Source: WYZ-LMO6 sp964509845 (GTDB lineage Archaea > Hadarchaeota > Hadarchaeia > Hadarchaeales > WYZ-LMO6). Taken from it: a DNA stretch of 24,512 bases. Numbering within the stretch: position 1 is the first letter of the stretch; each line of letters starts with the position of its first letter. Below, in pieces: positions 23,528 through 24,512 of the stretch. The notes beneath the pieces were generated by a model that did not search any database, had not been told where the DNA came from, and saw only the letters and a list, made by a program, of their open reading frames with translations. A program made the position numbers and the translations under genes. Where the stretch lies: the NCBI GenBank assembly GCA_964509845.1, contig CAZDZG010000017.1:1-24512 (forward strand). The letters are read 5' to 3'.

Positions 23528-23539
23528 CTTCCAGCGGAA

Positions 23540-24148
23540 TTACCAGTAGAGCTCCCAGCTCTCCACTATGTCGTCGGAGTCGGTTGGGTAGTACCAGAGA
23601 GAGCTATAGTTTAGCACGCATTCTCCCCAGTAGTGTCGTCCTACGGAAAGGTTCACTCCCTCGTCCGTTTGCGGCTCGAAGTAGCGCAAACCCCTGTCTA
23701 CGGTTCTGAAGGCCACGATGGCATGATCAACCCCGCTAAGGTATACCCTCACCAACGCGCATCTCAACCCATGGTTCTCAGCGCGGTTGTTTAGGGTTGC
23801 GGCGTAGTCCAAGCAGTTGAAGTTCCTTTCGTCGTAGGGAATAGAGTTCGTTGGGTCCATGGCTAGGAATTCTGCCACCTCCAAGAAGGTGGGATCATGT
23901 AACTCATATCTGACGTACGAGCGCAATAACCCTACCTCCTCCTCCAATCGGGAGAGATATTCTTCATAGAATCTCAAGTTCTCCTCCATGGTGCTCACCA
24001 GCAACTCGGTTTCATCTATTCGAAGTAGCAGGGACTCTTTTTCGGTTTTTAGTTTGGACACTCCGGATTGAGCGGTGAGGATGAGAAAAGCGCAAGATAT
24101 CACTAAAAGGGCAAGGATTACCAGCAGAATTTCCTTTCCTCTCACCAT
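23540..24148 (-). CDS. Membrane-anchored transglutaminase-like protein
   Basis: A 202-residue protein with one N-terminal transmembrane segment (about 7-25), a charged heptad-rich coiled coil (about 30-80) and a C-terminal domain with the pattern of transglutaminase/papain-fold proteins. Cys112 (NFNCLDYAATL) and His142 (GVDHAIVAFRTVDRG) look like nucleophile and base, with acidic or amide residues in YFEPQTDE as possible third members. The layout suggests a type II-like anchor with the domain outside the cell. Its ATG overlaps the stop of the upstream paralogue by 7 bases (ATGGTGA), so the two are coupled. Base composition is visibly lower in G+C than the rest of the window. Function is unknown. 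Confidence 0.68.
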   Translation of the reverse strand: MVRGKEILLVILALLVISCAFLILTAQSGVSKLKTEKESLLLRIDETELLVSTMEENLRFYEEYLSRLEEEVGLLRSYVRYELHDPTFLEVAEFLAMDPTNSIPYDERNFNCLDYAATLNNRAENHGLRCALVRVYLSGVDHAIVAFRTVDRGLRYFEPQTDEGVNLSVGRHYWGECVLNYSSLWYYPTDSDDIVESWELYW

Positions 24149-24510
24149 GCCGTTACCACCTTATTTATCACGAGCTCTGGGGAGGAGTAAGGCAAACCTT
24201 CCACGCAGTCTGTGTACGGTCTTCCAATCTCAGGAAAAACGCGGTAGCCCGTGTTAGGTTCGAAGTAAACCATGCCCTTGTCCAAGGTGTTGAATCCTAT
24301 GAGTTCGTATTGACCTCTCTCCCCGCTTCTAAGGTTCTCCACCACGACTGCCACATAGCAACATCTTATGCCTCTTTTCTTGGCCTGGTACAGAAGTTGA
24401 CCCAGGGGGGAAAGAACGAAAAGGTTTTCGAGGGGCTCGAAGGCCTGATTCAGAACGAGTTCTTGGGCTTCACTGAAAAGGGGATCCCTGAGGTGATACT
24501 CGTCACCGGC
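24142..24510 (-). CDS. Transglutaminase-like paralogue lacking catalytic Cys and His (partial)
   Basis: The frame is open to the right edge, giving the last 122 residues of a longer protein. It aligns along its length with the downstream gene: EYHLRDPLFSEAQELVL matches RYELHDPTFLEVAEFLA, RGIRCCYV matches HGLRCALV, and FNTLDKGMVYFEP matches FRTVDRGLRYFEP. At the aligned catalytic positions it has Val (codon 24415-24417) instead of Cys and Tyr (24307-24309) instead of His. It therefore looks like a pseudoenzyme partner, not a broken gene, since the frame is intact. The start lies outside the window. Codon use matches its lower-G+C neighbour. Confidence 0.62.
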   Translation of the reverse strand, partial: AGDEYHLRDPLFSEAQELVLNQAFEPLENLFVLSPLGQLLYQAKKRGIRCCYVAVVVENLRSGERGQYELIGFNTLDKGMVYFEPNTGYRVFPEIGRPYTDCVEGLPYSSPELVINKVVTAW

Positions 24511-24512
24511 TA

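Noticed and set aside
1..24512. tRNA or rRNA genes, CRISPR array, insertion sequence or origin
   Set aside because: The window is almost fully coding, with gaps under 100 bp. I saw no cloverleaf-like segment, spaced repeat series, transposase or inverted terminal repeat.

Overview
The window is a gene-dense stretch of an archaeal chromosome. Coding strands are purine-rich, arginine is mostly AGG, and G+C is high except at the right edge. Archaeal markers are SepF, the KH/beta-CASP termination ribonuclease aCPSF1 (FttA), a threonine-type proteasome beta subunit, Nob1, aIF5A and O-phosphoseryl-tRNA synthetase (SepRS). SepF points to FtsZ-based division. SepRS is known from methanogens, Archaeoglobales and some uncultivated archaeal lineages. 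I infer a thermophilic archaeon from the euryarchaeal side (a Hadarchaeota- or Archaeoglobi-like lineage would fit), but the sequence alone does not fix the taxon.

Left part (1-9305), mostly housekeeping. It starts with the end of an unidentified gene, then sepF, which runs tail to tail into fttA. psmB lies just upstream of fttA on the same strand. A divergent promoter separates psmB from a membrane-embedded M28 peptidase, which is followed by a PiT-family permease. The permease converges on a DUF47/PhoU-like gene, in an overlapping minus-strand run with nob1 and nadK. A second divergent promoter leads to eIF5A and sepS.

Middle (9306-12444), minus strand: a TIM-barrel sugar-phosphate isomerase-like gene and two adjacent major facilitator transporters.

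Right part (12484-23490), all minus strand: a redox/catabolic locus. In transcription order it holds an amidohydrolase, an alpha/beta hydrolase, a winged-helix multi-[4Fe-4S] protein, a FrhB-like F420/flavin iron-sulfur protein, IorA, IorB, a GlcD-like FAD 2-hydroxyacid dehydrogenase, a GlcF/HdrD-like protein, a shorter CCG-domain paralogue and a LutB-like LUD protein. From FrhB to LutB the genes overlap by 4 bp or are at most 1 bp apart, so they are almost certainly one operon. My reading is a module that oxidises 2-hydroxyacids (possibly aryl-lactates) to 2-oxoacids and then to acyl-CoA, passing electrons to iron-sulfur carriers, ferredoxin and perhaps F420.

Right edge (23540-24512): a lower-G+C pair of overlapping genes for membrane-anchored transglutaminase-like proteins. 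One keeps the catalytic Cys and His. The upstream, partial one has lost both.

Other points worth a second look are an in-frame TAG that removes the last helix of the alpha/beta hydrolase, a probable frameshift at the start of the PiT gene, transmembrane hairpins inside the M28 catalytic domain, and a recent tandem duplication of the CCG module. I saw no tRNA or rRNA gene, CRISPR array or insertion sequence, and no gene-free stretch over 300 bases.
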